A stretch of DNA of 13,432 nucleotides from Xanthobacteraceae bacterium (GCA_030043175.1 JASHYD010000762.1:1-13432), one strand, 5' to 3'; positions 1 to 7,017 are shown, counted from the first letter of the stretch. Notes: generated by a model not told the origin, from the sequence alone. Numbers and translations: made by a program.

Positions 1-786
1 GGGATCGCTTGGGTGGCGATGAACAGGCCCGAGAAGCGCAACGCCATGAACCCGGCGCTCAATGACGAGATGCTGAAAATCCTCGATGGGCTGGAGGTCG
101 ATGATGCCTGCGGCGTGGTGGTGTTGACCGGCATGGGCGACTCGTTTTCCGCCGGAATGGATCTCAAGGAGTTTTTTCGCGACCTCGACACCCTGTCCTA
201 TACGCACCAGGTGCATAAGCGCCGCTCGGCCTGGCAGTGGCAGTGGCGCCAGCTCATGGCCTATCCGAAGCCCACCATCGCCATGGTCAATGGCTGGTGC
301 TTCGGCGGCGCCTTTACGCCGCTCGTTGCCTGCGATCTTGCGATCGCCGCTGAGGATGCGGTGTTCGGTCTGTCGGAAATCAACTGGGGCATCATCCCGG
401 GCGGCAACGTGACACGTTCGGTGGTGGCGGCGATGAATCTGCGGGATGCAATGTACTATGTGATGACTGGCGAGACCTTCGACGGCCGCAAGGCCGCCGC
501 CATCGGGCTGGTCAATGAGGCGGTGCCAAGGAAGCGCCTGCGCGCCCGCACGCGCCGGCTTGCCAAAACGTTGCTCGGCAAGAACCCCACGGTGCTGCGA
601 GCCGCCAAGATCGCGGTGCGTGCCGTGCAGGGCATGCCGTGGGAATTGTCGGACGACTATCTGATGGCGAAGAGCCATCAGGCGCGCTACCTCGATCCAG
701 AGCAGGGGCGCACGCAAGGCCTCAAACAGTTCCTCGACGAGAAATCCTTCAAACCGGGTCTCACCGCGATGCGTCGCGGAAGCTGA
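1..786 (+). CDS. Hydroxycinnamoyl-CoA (feruloyl-CoA) hydratase-lyase, 5'-truncated by the window edge
   Basis: Crotonase-fold enzyme. In known members it hydrates feruloyl- or p-coumaroyl-CoA and then cleaves the product to vanillin or 4-hydroxybenzaldehyde plus acetyl-CoA, in the cytoplasm. The frame is open from base 1; 261 residues are visible. By alignment from memory to Pseudomonas fluorescens HCHL, about 17 N-terminal residues lie outside the window. Family landmarks without gaps are NRPEKRNAM (visible residues 8-16), SAGMDLKEFF (50-59, first oxyanion-hole region), MVNGWCFGGAF (95-105, second), GLSEINWGI (123-131) with the catalytic Glu at 126 (HCHL E143), and KQFLDEKSFKPGL near the C-terminus. 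Oddities: HCHL Tyr75, Ser123 and Tyr239 correspond here to Phe58, Thr106 and Met222. The next gene, an NDP-forming acyl-CoA synthetase, starts 26 bases downstream and would supply the CoA thioester. The family call is firm; the exact substrate is uncertain because of the pocket changes. Confidence 0.9.
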   Translation, partial: GIAWVAMNRPEKRNAMNPALNDEMLKILDGLEVDDACGVVVLTGMGDSFSAGMDLKEFFRDLDTLSYTHQVHKRRSAWQWQWRQLMAYPKPTIAMVNGWCFGGAFTPLVACDLAIAAEDAVFGLSEINWGIIPGGNVTRSVVAAMNLRDAMYYVMTGETFDGRKAAAIGLVNEAVPRKRLRARTRRLAKTLLGKNPTVLRAAKIAVRAVQGMPWELSDDYLMAKSHQARYLDPEQGRTQGLKQFLDEKSFKPGLTAMRRGS

Positions 787-812
787 GGAGGACTCTGGCA
801 GCGGCCCCAAGC

Positions 813-2936
813 ATGGCTCCATTGACGGCGCACCGCATCGACATCGCTCGGCTCTTGCGGCCGCGATCGATCGCGATCGTCGGCATCTCGCCGCAGCACG
901 GCTCGGCAGGCGGTGCCGTGCTCGAAAACCTCGAGCGCTACGGTTATGGCGGCGACATTCACCTCGTCAGCCGCAGCTGCCGGGAAATCAAGGGACGCAC
1001 CTGCGTCGCGTCGATCGATGATCTCCCGGAGCGCGTCGATGCTGTCCTGCTGATGATGCCACGGGCGGCGATCGAGCCCGCCATTGTGGCCTGCGCGCGC
1101 CGAGGGGTCGGCGGAGCCATCATATTCGCGGCCGGCTTTGCGGAGGCGGGCGGCGACTGGAAGGCCGCGCAGGAGCGCATCGCCGCGATGGCGCGCGGTG
1201 CCGGGATTGCCATTTGCGGCCCCAATTGCCTCGGTATCATGAACTATGTCGACGGCATTCCGCTCACCTTTTCTCCGCAGCAGCCGGAGAAACCGCCGAT
1301 CGGTCCAAGCCTGAGCATCGTGGCGCAGAGCGGCGGGCTCGCGTCGGTACTGCGTACCGCGCTCCTTGCCAAAGGCCTACCGGTGGCGTTCGCGGTGTCG
1401 ACCGGCAACGAAGCCGTGCTCGGGCTCGAGGACTACTTCGAATTTCTGCTCGACGACGCAATGACCCGCGTCATCACCTTATTTGCCGAGCAAATCCGGC
1501 AGCCGCAGCGCTTTCTTAAGCTGGCTGCGCATGCCAGGGAGGCCGGCAAGGCGATCGTGCTGCTGCACCCGGGCCGCAGCGCCGCCTCGCGCGTGGCCGC
1601 ACAATCTCATACCGGCGCGCTCGCCGGCGATCACGCCATCATGCGCGCGCTGCTGTCCCGCGAGGGTGTCATCGCGGCTGATGGCCTCGACGAGCTGATC
1701 GACATTTCCGAATTGATGGCGCGATTTCCGACCTTGTCGCCCGCCGGTCCCGCGGTCCTCACCGACTCCGGCGCGTTCAAAGGGATGACACTCGATCTCG
1801 CCGACGCGGTCGGCCTCGAACTGCCGCCGCTGTCGCCCGCAACAGCCGCTGCGATCAAGGGCGAGTTGCCCGAATTCATGGAACCAGGCAATCCCCTCGA
1901 CTTGACCGCACAGGGCATTCTGGACCTCGATCTCTATGCGCGGACCTTAAAGCCGTTGTTCGCCGATGCGGCATTCGGCAGCGTATTCGTGGCGCCGATT
2001 GTGAGCGCGAACAGTGCATTCGCAACCGCCAAGATCACCGCCATCCTCAAGGCCGTGGCCGGCGCCGGCAAGCCCGCCATCCTGGGTCTGCTCGGCGATG
2101 AGGTGGCGTTGCCGTCCGGCGCCGTCGAAAAGGTCCGCGCTGCGGGCATCCCGCTGTTTCGTTCACCCGAACGCGGCCTACGGGCGCTGGCACGGGTCAC
2201 TGCCCACGCGCGGGCGCTAGCGCGCAGGGGGCTTGCGCCGCCTGCGATGGCAACGCCGGCACTGCCCGGCGCCGCCGTGCTGCCGGAACATGTGGCCAAA
2301 TCCTACCTTGCGAGTCTCGGCGTTCCGGTTCCGAACGGCGCCCTGGTGCGTGATCGCGCCGCCGCGACAGCCGCGGCCGCGCGGATCGGCTATCCGGTCG
2401 CACTCAAGCTCCAGGCGGCGGCCCTGCCCCACAAGAGCGACGCGGGCGGCGTCATGCTCGATATCGGTGATCCAGAGGCGCTGGCGGCGGCGTGGCGCCG
2501 CATGCACCAGTCCGTGCGGCAGCGCCATTGCGGCCTTACCATCGACGGCGTGCTCGTCGAAGCGATGGCGAAGGGGGGCCTCGAAATGATCGTCGGCGCG
2601 CGCCGCGATCGGGACTGGGGGCCGGTTGTCGTGATCGGTCTCGGCGGCATCTGGGCCGAAGCCCTGCAGGATATTGTGGTGCTGCCGCCCGATCTTGACC
2701 CGTCAGAGCTTGGCGCCGAGCTCAAGACGCTCAAAGCCGCGCCGCTGCTCGAAGGGACGCGCGGAGGTCCGGTGCGGGATGTGGCGGCATTAATCGATGT
2801 CGTTGGGCGGATCGGATCGCTGGTGCGCGCGCGGCCGGAAATCGTCGAGATCGAGATCAATCCGCTGGTCGTGTTCGAACGCGGCGCCGGGGTGCTAGCG
2901 CTCGATGCGTTGATCGTCGTGCAAGCGCAACGGTAG
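813..2936 (+). CDS. NDP-forming acyl-CoA synthetase (FerA-like, probable aryl-acrylate CoA ligase)
   Basis: 707-residue single-chain acyl-CoA synthetase of the ADP-forming acetyl-CoA synthetase / succinyl-CoA synthetase superfamily. Domains in order: a Rossmann CoA-binding domain (residues about 12-140, VGISPQHGSAGG at 23-34, GPNCLG at 136-141); a succinyl-CoA-synthetase-like flavodoxin domain with AQSGG (171-175) and SHTGALAGD (265-273), whose His266 is the candidate phospho-histidine; a second such domain to about 470; and a C-terminal ATP-grasp domain (about 488-707) with LPHKSDAGGV (538-547), IGLGGIWAE (608-616) and EIEINPL (679-685). ATG 813 is chosen because homology begins with RLLRPRSIAIVG just after it; an AGGAGG at 786-791 is too far upstream to be its usual ribosome site, so the start is slightly uncertain. 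It follows the hydratase-lyase by 26 bases. Sphingobium FerA, a feruloyl-CoA synthetase, is of this type, so the pair suggests a hydroxycinnamate-like acid as substrate; that is inference. No inactivating change is visible. Confidence 0.88.
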   Translation: MAPLTAHRIDIARLLRPRSIAIVGISPQHGSAGGAVLENLERYGYGGDIHLVSRSCREIKGRTCVASIDDLPERVDAVLLMMPRAAIEPAIVACARRGVGGAIIFAAGFAEAGGDWKAAQERIAAMARGAGIAICGPNCLGIMNYVDGIPLTFSPQQPEKPPIGPSLSIVAQSGGLASVLRTALLAKGLPVAFAVSTGNEAVLGLEDYFEFLLDDAMTRVITLFAEQIRQPQRFLKLAAHAREAGKAIVLLHPGRSAASRVAAQSHTGALAGDHAIMRALLSREGVIAADGLDELIDISELMARFPTLSPAGPAVLTDSGAFKGMTLDLADAVGLELPPLSPATAAAIKGELPEFMEPGNPLDLTAQGILDLDLYARTLKPLFADAAFGSVFVAPIVSANSAFATAKITAILKAVAGAGKPAILGLLGDEVALPSGAVEKVRAAGIPLFRSPERGLRALARVTAHARALARRGLAPPAMATPALPGAAVLPEHVAKSYLASLGVPVPNGALVRDRAAATAAAARIGYPVALKLQAAALPHKSDAGGVMLDIGDPEALAAAWRRMHQSVRQRHCGLTIDGVLVEAMAKGGLEMIVGARRDRDWGPVVVIGLGGIWAEALQDIVVLPPDLDPSELGAELKTLKAAPLLEGTRGGPVRDVAALIDVVGRIGSLVRARPEIVEIEINPLVVFERGAGVLALDALIVVQAQR

Positions 2937-2940
2937 GGCA

Positions 2941-2960
2941 CCGGGCAAAAAATTGCCCGG
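2941..2960. terminator. Hairpin after the acyl-CoA synthetase gene
   Basis: A perfect 8-bp stem, CCGGGCAA / TTGCCCGG, with an AAAA loop begins four bases after the synthetase stop codon. It lacks a long T tract, as is common in GC-rich alphaproteobacteria, but its position between convergent genes fits transcription termination for the plus-strand operon. Confidence 0.5.
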
Positions 2961-2970
2961 ATGGCGGCCT

Positions 2971-3005
2971 CACGACATGCTCCCACCGCCTGAAGGCGGG
3001 GGTTT
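2971..3005 (-). other. IS200/IS605 right-end-like hairpin relic, or second terminator
   Basis: Read on the minus strand this holds AACCCCCGCCTTCAGGCGG, then TGGGAGCATGTCGT. The stem is 8 bp (CCGCC/GGCGG plus CCC/GGG) with one bulged base at 2985 and a four-base loop at 2991-2994. The order of a C-rich arm, a CCGCC-loop-GGCGG stem, a bulged T, GGGAG and then a CATGTC-like tail resembles the right ends of tnpB-carrying IS200/IS605 elements as I recall them. No tnpB or tnpA reading frame lies next to it. It may be a leftover end, or simply a strong terminator for the minus-strand receptor gene ending at 3088. Confidence 0.4.
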
Positions 3006-3087
3006 CTGCCCCAGCCTCAAAGCTTGAGATTTACTGCGCCCCGGGAGGTCAGATTGGCCGGAGAAGCCGCCCCTGCCGTGCCTCCGC

Positions 3088-4062
3088 CTAATTACGGGCC
3101 TTGCCGAACAGCTTGGTGAATCGCTCGGTGTCCGCTTTTACCAAAGCGTCGAATTCCTCCGGCGTTGAGACTGCAAGGTCGACGCCGAGTTTGGTGAAGC
3201 GCTCCACGTGGTCGGGCAGTTTCGAAGCGGTTACGATGGCCCTGTTGATGGTGTTGATGACGGGCTTCGGCGTGCCGGCGGGCGCCAGCAGGCCGAACCA
3301 GGGATCGTAGGAATAGCCGGCGATGCCGGCTTCCTGGAGCGTCGGCACATCAGGCAGCACGGCGAGGCGCTGCGCTGTCGTGATGCCGATCGGCCGCAGC
3401 CGACCGGCCTCGATGAGGTCGCCGCCGGCGCTAAAGAAGGTCATAAAGACGATTGCATCTCCGCGCATCACGCTGGTGTGCGCCTCGGGCAGCCCGCGAT
3501 AGGGCACATGCACAAGGTTGATCCCGACCCGCGCTTTGAGCAGCTCGATACCGATGCTCGACGCGCTGCCGAGCCCGGCCGAAGCGTAATTGAGCACACC
3601 CGGCTTCGCCTTGGCGAGGTCGATCAGCTCGGTGAGGCTCTTCGGGCCGGTTTGGGGATTCGCCACCAGGATGCCGGGAATCACCGCGAGCTTGGCGACG
3701 CCAGTGAAATCCCTGACCGGGTCGAATGTCAGGTTGGCGTTGAGACTCTCGATCATGGCATGCCCGTTGGAGACAAGCAGCAGCGTATAGCCGTCGGGCG
3801 CAGCCTTGGCGGTCGATGCCGTGCCGGCGAGACCCGGCTTGTTTTCAACGATCACGTCGCGCTTCCACATATCCTGCAGCTTGTCCGCATAGGCGCGGCC
3901 GAGAATGTCGGTCTGGCTGCCGGGCGTGAACGGCACCACGATGCGCACGAGCTGGCTCGGATAGGTCTGTGCTACGGCGCCGCCGGCGAGGGCTTGGATT
4001 GCCGCTGCCGCAAGCAAGACGAGCGCCGCGGAGGCAGAGCGTTCACGTAGGATCGACGTCAT
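3088..4062 (-). CDS. Bug/TctC-family periplasmic substrate-binding protein
   Basis: 324 residues, the usual length for tripartite tricarboxylate transporter receptors (Bug family). An N-terminal Arg residue pair, a hydrophobic core (about 11-29) and AVA-QTYPS give a Sec signal peptide likely cut after residue 31. Family landmarks are IVVPFTPGSQTDILGR (41-56), VENKPGLAGT (72-81), APDGYTLLL (88-96), LNYASAGLGSASSIGIELLK (157-176), HVPYRG (185-190) and RPIGITTAQR (223-232). It would bind a small carboxylate in the periplasm; the ligand cannot be read from the sequence. The start has a good ribosome site (GGGAGGGA about 7 bases before ATG). No TctA/TctB membrane subunits are in the window, as is usual for orphan Bug receptors. 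It converges on the FerA/FerB-like operon, which makes an aromatic acid a reasonable but unproven ligand. Confidence 0.9.
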   Translation of the reverse strand: MTSILRERSASAALVLLAAAAIQALAGGAVAQTYPSQLVRIVVPFTPGSQTDILGRAYADKLQDMWKRDVIVENKPGLAGTASTAKAAPDGYTLLLVSNGHAMIESLNANLTFDPVRDFTGVAKLAVIPGILVANPQTGPKSLTELIDLAKAKPGVLNYASAGLGSASSIGIELLKARVGINLVHVPYRGLPEAHTSVMRGDAIVFMTFFSAGGDLIEAGRLRPIGITTAQRLAVLPDVPTLQEAGIAGYSYDPWFGLLAPAGTPKPVINTINRAIVTASKLPDHVERFTKLGVDLAVSTPEEFDALVKADTERFTKLFGKARN

Positions 4063-4128
4063 CTGGGTCCCTCCCGCCTTCGGCGCCTCGGGGCATCAGA
4101 ACATCCGGTTCGCGTTCTTTGGCCTGGT

Positions 4129-4154
4129 CTGGGACAGTTTGCAGCACGTCCCAG
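4129..4154. repeat. Inverted repeat upstream of the Bug receptor gene
   Basis: A perfect 7-bp inverted repeat, CTGGGAC (4129-4135) and GTCCCAG (4148-4154), is separated by 12 bases. It lies about 70-90 bases upstream of the receptor start codon, in the 179-base gap between the cytochrome and receptor genes. It could be an operator or a weak hairpin; nothing else supports either reading. Confidence 0.25.
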
Positions 4155-4241
4155 TGCTCCACCGACTTACGTGCTGATCCTGAGCGCAACCGAGCCGCGC
4201 GCTCTCGTTGCGTCCAAACACCATGTGAAACGCTGCGAACG

Positions 4242-4610
4242 CTACTTGTAGGTTTGTAGAAAAGCGACGAGATCGGCTGCGTCCGAAGGACTGGCGACGC
4301 CGCCGAACGGCATGCGGTTGCCCTTCACCTTGGACTGAGGATCGATCAGATAGGCGCTCAGGTTGGCCGCGTCCCAGACGAGATTCGCACGCTTCATCGG
4401 GTTGGAGTAGCGGAAATCATCAAGCGCCGCAGACTTGCGACCGAACACGCCTTTAAGGCTTGGCCCGATCGCGTCGGGTTTATCGGTGTGGCACGCCGCG
4501 CAAGCGAGAAACAGCTCCTTGCCGTGGGAAGCATCCGCAGCCATCGCGCCGCAAACCGGGAAAGCTGTGCACAGCACAGTGCCCGTCCGCAGCATCATCG
4601 TGATTTTCAT
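4242..4610 (-). CDS. Small periplasmic class I cytochrome c (cytochrome c2-like)
   Basis: 122-residue monoheme cytochrome c, an electron carrier in the periplasm. A signal peptide (about 1-24, ending GAMA) precedes the mature domain. The heme-binding motif is CAACH (37-41), where two cysteines attach heme and His41 is the proximal ligand. IGPSLKGVFGRKSA (48-61) and FRYSNPMK (66-73) are typical of class I cytochromes c2, and Met100 in GNRMPFGG is the expected sixth ligand. The C-terminal helix AADLVAFLQTYK closes the fold. A GGGAG sits about nine bases before the ATG. The gene precedes the Bug receptor on the same strand with a 179-base gap, so co-transcription is possible but not clear. The redox partner is unknown; no oxidase or dehydrogenase subunit is in the window. 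Confidence 0.9.
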   Translation of the reverse strand: MKITMMLRTGTVLCTAFPVCGAMAADASHGKELFLACAACHTDKPDAIGPSLKGVFGRKSAALDDFRYSNPMKRANLVWDAANLSAYLIDPQSKVKGNRMPFGGVASPSDAADLVAFLQTYK

Positions 4611-4649
4611 ATCGTTGCGCTCCCAGAGCCGGTTTCGTGCTTGCTTCGC

Positions 4650-4678
4650 ATGTTAGGATGATCGGGCACGACCGCCAA
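4650..4678 (-). promoter_or_regulatory. Candidate sigma70-type promoter of the cytochrome c gene
   Basis: On the minus strand, TTGGCG (complement of 4673-4678) and TAACAT (complement of 4650-4655) are separated by exactly 17 bases. This matches alphaproteobacterial housekeeping promoter layout. It would place the transcript start roughly 30-35 bases before the cytochrome ATG. Confidence 0.4.
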
Positions 4679-5055
4679 GCCCAGGATACCTCGACGAAGC
4701 CTCAGGCGGGAGCCCGTCCCAATGGCGGGCGCGTCGCTCCTACCACAGGCGGACGGCATTGCCGGCCGGGCAAATCCGCCGAAAGGCGCACGCCTTCTCG
4801 CCTGCGACTGGAGGCGCCGGCGTAAACCCTTCGACAGGCCGTTCGCATGCGAGATGAACGGCTCGACGTGCGGCCCCTTGGGGCGAAGAAGCAGGGCGGG
4901 CGAGCGCCAGCAGTCGAAGCCATTGGGTTCGCCAGCGCGGCCGGGTTGGCGGCTGCTGGACAGCCAGCATAAGAGCCGCGATCCGGCTTGATCAATCGCT
5001 GGCCATTAATCCGGTACTCGGCTCCGGAATAACGAGCAATTCAAGTTCGCGCGAT

Positions 5056-5088
5056 CCGGCGCAAGCCCGGCGTCGACCGATGCGCCGG
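5056..5088 (+). promoter_or_regulatory. Inverted repeat in the leader of the MFS gene (operator or hairpin)
   Basis: A perfect 8-bp inverted repeat, CCGGCGCA (5056-5063) and TGCGCCGG (5081-5088), has a 17-base spacer. It ends 28 bases before the GTG start of the transporter. The location fits a repressor operator or a leader RNA hairpin close to the ribosome site. No regulator gene is adjacent. Confidence 0.35.
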
Positions 5089-5116
5089 TCAGCCCCGAGC
5101 CGCGGAGATTCGACCC

Positions 5117-6649
5117 GTGTCGGAACCCGCTGACGTCGGGCCGGTTAAGCGAATAGCTCCGCCGGGCAACGCCATGTCGTCAGATGCCAATTCTGCGAGG
5201 CCTTCTCGGGCAGGCCCCGCCACTAGCGGTAAGGGGATTCGCACTGAAATCCCCGCGCGGCTTGACCGGCTTCCGTTGAGCCGTTTCCACCTGCTCGTGG
5301 TGACCGCGCTCGGCGTGACATGGATCCTCGACGGCCTTGAGGTCACGATCGTGGGAGCGATCGGGCCGGTGCTGCAAGCCCCGCAGACCTTGGGGCTTTC
5401 TGCCGCCCAGGTCGGAAACGCCGCATCCAGCTACGTGATTGGCGCCGTGATCGGCGCATTGTTGTTTGGCTGGCTTACGGACCGCTTCGGCCGCCGGTTC
5501 GTCTTTTATACCACCCTCGTCATCTATCTCGCCGGCGTCCTTCTGACCGCCGTGTCCTGGAGCTTTGCGAGCTTCGCGGCGTTTCGCGCCATTACCGGCC
5601 TGGGCATCGGCGGTGAATACGCGGCCATCAATTCGGCCATCGATGAGCTGATTCCGGCGAGATATCGCGGGCGCATTGACCTCGTCGTGAATGGCAGCTT
5701 CTGGCTTGGCGCAGCGGCAGGCTCTGGCGGTTCGCTCCTGTTCCTCGATCCTGCCCTGATCTCACCCAACCTCGGCTGGCGCCTGGGATTCGCGATCGGA
5801 GGCCTGCTCGGCATCGGCATCTTGCTGATGCGCCGCTACGTTCCAGAGAGCCCGCGCTGGCTCGTCACGCACGGCTACGGGCGAGAGGCCGAAGCGACTG
5901 TCACGGACATCGAGCAAAGTGTGGCGCAACAAGCCGGGAGGTCCCTCGCGCCGCCCGAAGGCGGTCTTGAAATTCATCCGCGGAAAAGCTTCGGGTTTGG
6001 GCTGATCTTCCGGGCGATGTTTGGGCAATACCGGGGCCGCAGCTTACTCGCACTTACCCTCATGATCGCTCAATCGTTTCTGTTCAACGCCGTGTTCTTC
6101 TCCTACGGGCTGGTGCTCAACAGGTTCCACAATGTACCTCAGGGACGCTCCGGGATTTACCTCGTGCCTCTCGCAGCGAGCAGCTTCCTCGGCCCCGTGC
6201 TCCTTGGCCAGCTGTTCGACACTGTCGGTCGCAGGACGATGATCTCCGCAACATACGCGGTGGCCGGTATGTTTCTGATCGCCACGGCGCTGGTGTTCGG
6301 CTTTGATGCCTTCTCGGCCTGGACGCAGACGCTTGCCTGGATGGTGATATTCTTTTTCGCATCGGCTGCGGCCAGCTCGGCCTATTTGACGGCAAGCGAA
6401 ATTTTTCCGCTGGAGACACGGGCGCTCGCAATCGCGGTCTTCTACGCCCTGGGCACGGCAATTGGTGGGGCTCTCGCGCCGTCGCTTTTTGGATATTTGA
6501 TCGGCACCGGTTCGCAATGGGCGCTGGCCGCGGGATATCTGTTGGCAGCTGCTCTGATGCTTGTCGCTGCCTTGGTCGAGGCCAGTTTAGGCGTCGATGC
6601 CGAGGGGCGCCCGCTCGAAAGTATCGCCGGTCCACTTTCTGCTTCATGA
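5117..6649 (+). CDS. MFS transporter, sugar porter / metabolite:H+ symporter type
   Basis: 510-residue inner-membrane secondary transporter with about 12 hydrophobic segments in two halves, starting near residue 57 and ending near 490. Signatures are GWLTDRFGRR (118-127, MFS motif A), GLGIGGEY (161-168), PESPRWLV (243-250, typical of sugar porter and related clans), a central hydrophilic loop (about 251-300), a second motif-A-like GQLFDTVGRR (364-373) and SEIFPLETRA (427-436). An Asp (LDG, residue 72) in helix 1 is common in organic-acid symporters of the superfamily. The GTG at 5117 is favoured because GGAG lies about 10 bases upstream; ATG 5174 (residue 20) is an alternative without a better site. 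Either leaves a polar N-terminal tail of 35-55 residues. The substrate is not readable; an organic or aromatic acid would suit the neighbouring catabolic genes. Confidence 0.85.
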   Translation: MSEPADVGPVKRIAPPGNAMSSDANSARPSRAGPATSGKGIRTEIPARLDRLPLSRFHLLVVTALGVTWILDGLEVTIVGAIGPVLQAPQTLGLSAAQVGNAASSYVIGAVIGALLFGWLTDRFGRRFVFYTTLVIYLAGVLLTAVSWSFASFAAFRAITGLGIGGEYAAINSAIDELIPARYRGRIDLVVNGSFWLGAAAGSGGSLLFLDPALISPNLGWRLGFAIGGLLGIGILLMRRYVPESPRWLVTHGYGREAEATVTDIEQSVAQQAGRSLAPPEGGLEIHPRKSFGFGLIFRAMFGQYRGRSLLALTLMIAQSFLFNAVFFSYGLVLNRFHNVPQGRSGIYLVPLAASSFLGPVLLGQLFDTVGRRTMISATYAVAGMFLIATALVFGFDAFSAWTQTLAWMVIFFFASAAASSAYLTASEIFPLETRALAIAVFYALGTAIGGALAPSLFGYLIGTGSQWALAAGYLLAAALMLVAALVEASLGVDAEGRPLESIAGPLSAS

Positions 6650-6659
6650 GGTCGGATCA

Positions 6660-6682
6660 CCCGCGGGCTTTAGCGCCGCGGG
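6660..6682 (+). terminator. Hairpin after the MFS gene
   Basis: CCCGCGG (6660-6666) and CCGCGGG (6676-6682) form a perfect 7-bp stem that can extend with GC/GC around a TTTA loop, with G6675 bulged. It starts 10 bases after the MFS stop codon. There is no T tract, so termination is inferred from position and strength. Confidence 0.45.
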
Positions 6683-6803
6683 CGCAAGTATCACCCGCTC
6701 ACCCAAGGTCAAGTCGTGATGACCCAAGACACATATGGACAGGCGCCCGATATTGCGCTTGCGGCTCAGTTTGCGTCAGGCGCGCTTTCAATCCGCTCAC
6801 GGT

Positions 6804-6851
6804 CCGGGACGCCTCCCGGGCGCCTCTAAGAGGCCCCGGGGCCAAGGCCCC
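6804..6851. repeat. Cluster of three consecutive GC-rich hairpins
   Basis: Three perfect stems follow each other within 48 bases: CCGGGA-CGCC-TCCCGG (6804-6819), GCCTC-TAA-GAGGC (6822-6834) and GGGGCC-AA-GGCCCC (6838-6851). The second can lengthen by pairing GGG (6818-6820) with CCC (6835-6837), which would disturb the first, so alternative folds are possible. A T-rich stretch begins about 20 bases downstream. Confidence 0.6.
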
Positions 6852-6969
6852 GCCGGTGCCGAAGGATGCCTTTTATTTGAATTGAGTGCATATGATTTAT
6901 CAATATCTGGTTGTAAGGACCCCGACCCGGAACCCGTGCAGGGCGCGGATGGAATGTCCACAGGTGCTT

Positions 6970-6985
6970 GTCATGCGTCCATGAC
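6970..6985. promoter_or_regulatory. Perfect dyad just upstream of the topA promoter candidate
   Basis: GTCATG (6970-6975) and CATGAC (6980-6985) flank a CGTC spacer. The dyad ends three bases before a TTGACA box, a position typical of a regulator site, although no regulator can be named. Confidence 0.35.
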
Positions 6986-6988
6986 GGT

Positions 6989-7017
6989 TTGACAGCGGCG
7001 GGCGCTTTACCCATTTT
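6989..7017 (+). promoter_or_regulatory. Candidate sigma70-type promoter of topA
   Basis: A consensus TTGACA (6989-6994) is followed after 17 bases by CATTTT (7012-7017), a weak -10 box. Transcription would start near 7024, giving a leader of about 60 bases before the topA ATG. The -35 is excellent and the spacing ideal; the -10 is the weak point. Confidence 0.45.

Larger units (their letters stand above)
4611..5116. other. 506-base divergent intergenic region with no convincing gene
   Basis: The gap separates the minus-strand cytochrome gene from the plus-strand MFS gene. Short open frames occur on both strands, but none has a recognisable domain, a ribosome site or coherent codon use. Visible structure includes the palindromic AAGGCGCACGCCTT (4783-4796), a perfect 10-bp palindrome TCGCATGCGA (4843-4852) nested between CGTTC and GAACG, a TCCGG/CCGGA inverted repeat (5010-5028), and a stronger inverted repeat at 5056-5088. 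The TTAAT-containing stretch near 5005-5010 may lie in the MFS promoter, but I cannot fix boxes. No RNA gene was recognised. Confidence 0.5.

Noticed and set aside
639..812. 58-codon upstream extension of the acyl-CoA synthetase frame overlapping the hydratase-lyase gene
   Set aside because: The extension shows no CoA-binding-domain homology and lies in another frame of the conserved hydratase-lyase C-terminus; ATG 813 fits the family N-terminus.
3208..4050. 280-codon open frame on the plus strand opposite the Bug receptor
   Set aside because: The minus-strand receptor is unmistakable with signal peptide and family motifs; the plus frame shows no domain or ribosome site.
4702..4995. Overlapping short frames on both strands in the cytochrome-MFS gap
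   Set aside because: Their translations are rich in Arg, Ala and Pro without domain features, and no frame has a convincing ribosome site.
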